A stretch of 7,179 nt of DNA from NCBI GenBank assembly GCA_003537695.1, contig DPRC01000191.1, positions 1,185 through 8,363 of the forward strand. The letters are read 5' to 3'. This document shows positions 6,281 through 7,179 of this stretch, piece by piece; within the stretch, counting starts at the first letter, position 1; each line of letters starts with the position of its first letter. Made by a program: the position numbers and the translations under genes. Below the pieces are notes generated by a model that worked only from the letters and a program-made list of their open reading frames with translations, did no database searches and was not told the DNA's origin. The DNA comes from Polaribacter sp. (GTDB lineage: Bacteria > Bacteroidota > Bacteroidia > Flavobacteriales > Flavobacteriaceae).

Positions 6281-7179
6281 TTGAAAGATCCGATACGTCA
6301 AAAAGGTTCTTTTTTAAGTATTATATTATTGATACTTTCGGGAGAGTTAATTTTTTTATTACCCTATGTATTAGCACGAATTTTTAGACCCACATTTTTA
6401 GAAGTCTTTAATTTAACAAATTTACAACTTGGAACTTTGTTTTCTGTTTATGGAGCTGTGGCCCTATTATCGTATGTTTATGGTGGCGCTATTTCTGACC
6501 GCTTTCAGCCAAAGAATTTAATTGCAAGTTCGCTGTTTTTTACAGCTATTGGAGGACTTGTTTTAGCGATATATCCGTCCTACTTTGTGCTGCAACTTCT
6601 TTATGGGTACTGGGGGTTTACTACTGTCTTTTTATTTTGGGGAGCTATGATAAAGGCTGCTCGAGTTTGGGGAGGTGACCAAAATCAAGGAGAAGCATTT
6701 GGACTTTTAGACGGAGGTAGGGGTTTGGTAGCTGCGGCAATGGGAAGTTTAGGGGTTTTAATTTTCTCCCTTTTTTTAGTAAATGATATCGAATTGTCTA
6801 GCACAATAGAACGTAAAAATGCATTTCGGTATGTGATATTATTTTCATCATTTATAGTATTCGTAAATGGTATACTGGTGCTATTCTTTATGAAGTCCAA
6901 TCAAAAAGAAGAAATAAAAAAAACAACGTCCACACTTTCAAATGTAAAGGCAGTGCTAAAAATTAAATCGGTGTGGTTAATAATGCTGATTATAATTTCT
7001 GCGTATGTAGGCTACAAAGTCACGGATATATACTCGCTATATGCTTCCGAAGTGATGCTTTACAATCAGGTGGAAGCAGCAAATATTGGTTCTTTACAAT
7101 TGTATTTACGACCTTTAATATGCATTGTTATTGCGCTATTAGCAGGTAAAAAGAAGTATATTTATTATATTGTTTTTGG
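6281..7179 (+). CDS. MFS transporter (3' end outside window)
   Basis: The first 299 codons, plus two bases, of a Major Facilitator Superfamily permease of the inner membrane. Hydrophobic segments at about residues 11-32 (TM1), 50-70 (TM2), 80-98 (TM3), 102-128 (TM4), 145-167 (TM5), 183-203 (TM6), 230-250 (TM7) and 272-289 (TM8) alternate with polar loops. An MFS motif A-like GGAISDRFQPKNL (68-80) lies between TM2 and TM3, and a charged central loop lies between TM6 and TM7 (204-228). The segments FWGAMIKAARVWGG and AFGLLDGGRGLVAA recall the YihN-like/sugar-phosphate-permease branch, but the substrate cannot be assigned. MFS proteins usually have 12 helices and 400-450 residues, so about one third is missing. 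The start is TTG: an in-frame TAA lies at 6272-6274, no ATG occurs before deep in TM4, and starting here keeps TM1 complete with a short basic N-terminus (KDPIRQKG). The gene is divergent from the kinase operon; a functional link is only positional. Confidence 0.88.
   Translation, partial: MKDPIRQKGSFLSIILLILSGELIFLLPYVLARIFRPTFLEVFNLTNLQLGTLFSVYGAVALLSYVYGGAISDRFQPKNLIASSLFFTAIGGLVLAIYPSYFVLQLLYGYWGFTTVFLFWGAMIKAARVWGGDQNQGEAFGLLDGGRGLVAAAMGSLGVLIFSLFLVNDIELSSTIERKNAFRYVILFSSFIVFVNGILVLFFMKSNQKEEIKKTTSTLSNVKAVLKIKSVWLIMLIIISAYVGYKVTDIYSLYASEVMLYNQVEAANIGSLQLYLRPLICIVIALLAGKKKYIYYIVF

Noticed and set aside
5991..6281. Minus-strand ORF of 96 codons in the intergenic region
   Set aside because: The composition is that of translated AT-rich noncoding DNA (many Lys, Asn, Ile, Phe), no domain is recognisable, and it would start inside the transporter start codon and cover the transporter's promoter. 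It cannot be fully excluded.
6685..6900. Minus-strand ORF of 71 codons inside the transporter gene
   Set aside because: Lies opposite well-supported transmembrane coding sequence and has no recognisable features of its own.

Overview
The window comes from an AT-rich genome, probably of the phylum Bacteroidota. The clues are family-level: short AraC-type regulators with this N-terminal domain, an HPt domain with an HKIKP motif, soluble multi-PAS histidine kinases, A-rich leaders with no clear Shine-Dalgarno sequence, and one match to the Bacteroidota -7 promoter element TAnnTTTG. No genus can be named from the sequence alone.

Layout. Positions 5762 down to 1 (minus strand) hold a tightly packed three-gene signalling operon. 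First is a soluble histidine kinase of 921 residues, with three PAS domains and a very long repetitive coiled coil (2997-5762). Second is a 912-residue hybrid kinase with the order REC-PAS-PAS-HisKA-HATPase-REC-HPt (254-2992). Third is the start of a short AraC-family regulator that runs off the left edge (1-249). Both gene junctions are only 4 nt if the AraC gene starts at TTG. A divergent, AT-rich intergenic region of about 520 nt (5763-6280) separates the operon from a plus-strand MFS transporter, which starts at TTG 6281 and is cut by the right edge.

How the genes may work together. The first kinase has no receiver of its own, while the second has two receivers and an HPt domain, so a multistep phosphorelay between the two proteins is the simplest reading. 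The AraC gene probably supplies transcriptional output, but the visible part has no receiver domain, so how it would be controlled is unclear. Its N-terminus resembles a heavy-metal-associated (ferredoxin-like) domain in which one of the two expected Cys is Ser. No membrane segments are seen in either kinase, so both probably sense cytoplasmic signals or partners. The link between the transporter and the signalling operon is only positional.

The most distinctive feature is the coiled coil of the first kinase: 210 residues, exactly 30 heptads, built from 21- and 14-residue units. The units I compared differ at the DNA level mostly by silent changes. A detached copy of the unit lies before the second PAS domain. 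No mobile elements, RNA genes or CRISPR arrays were seen.
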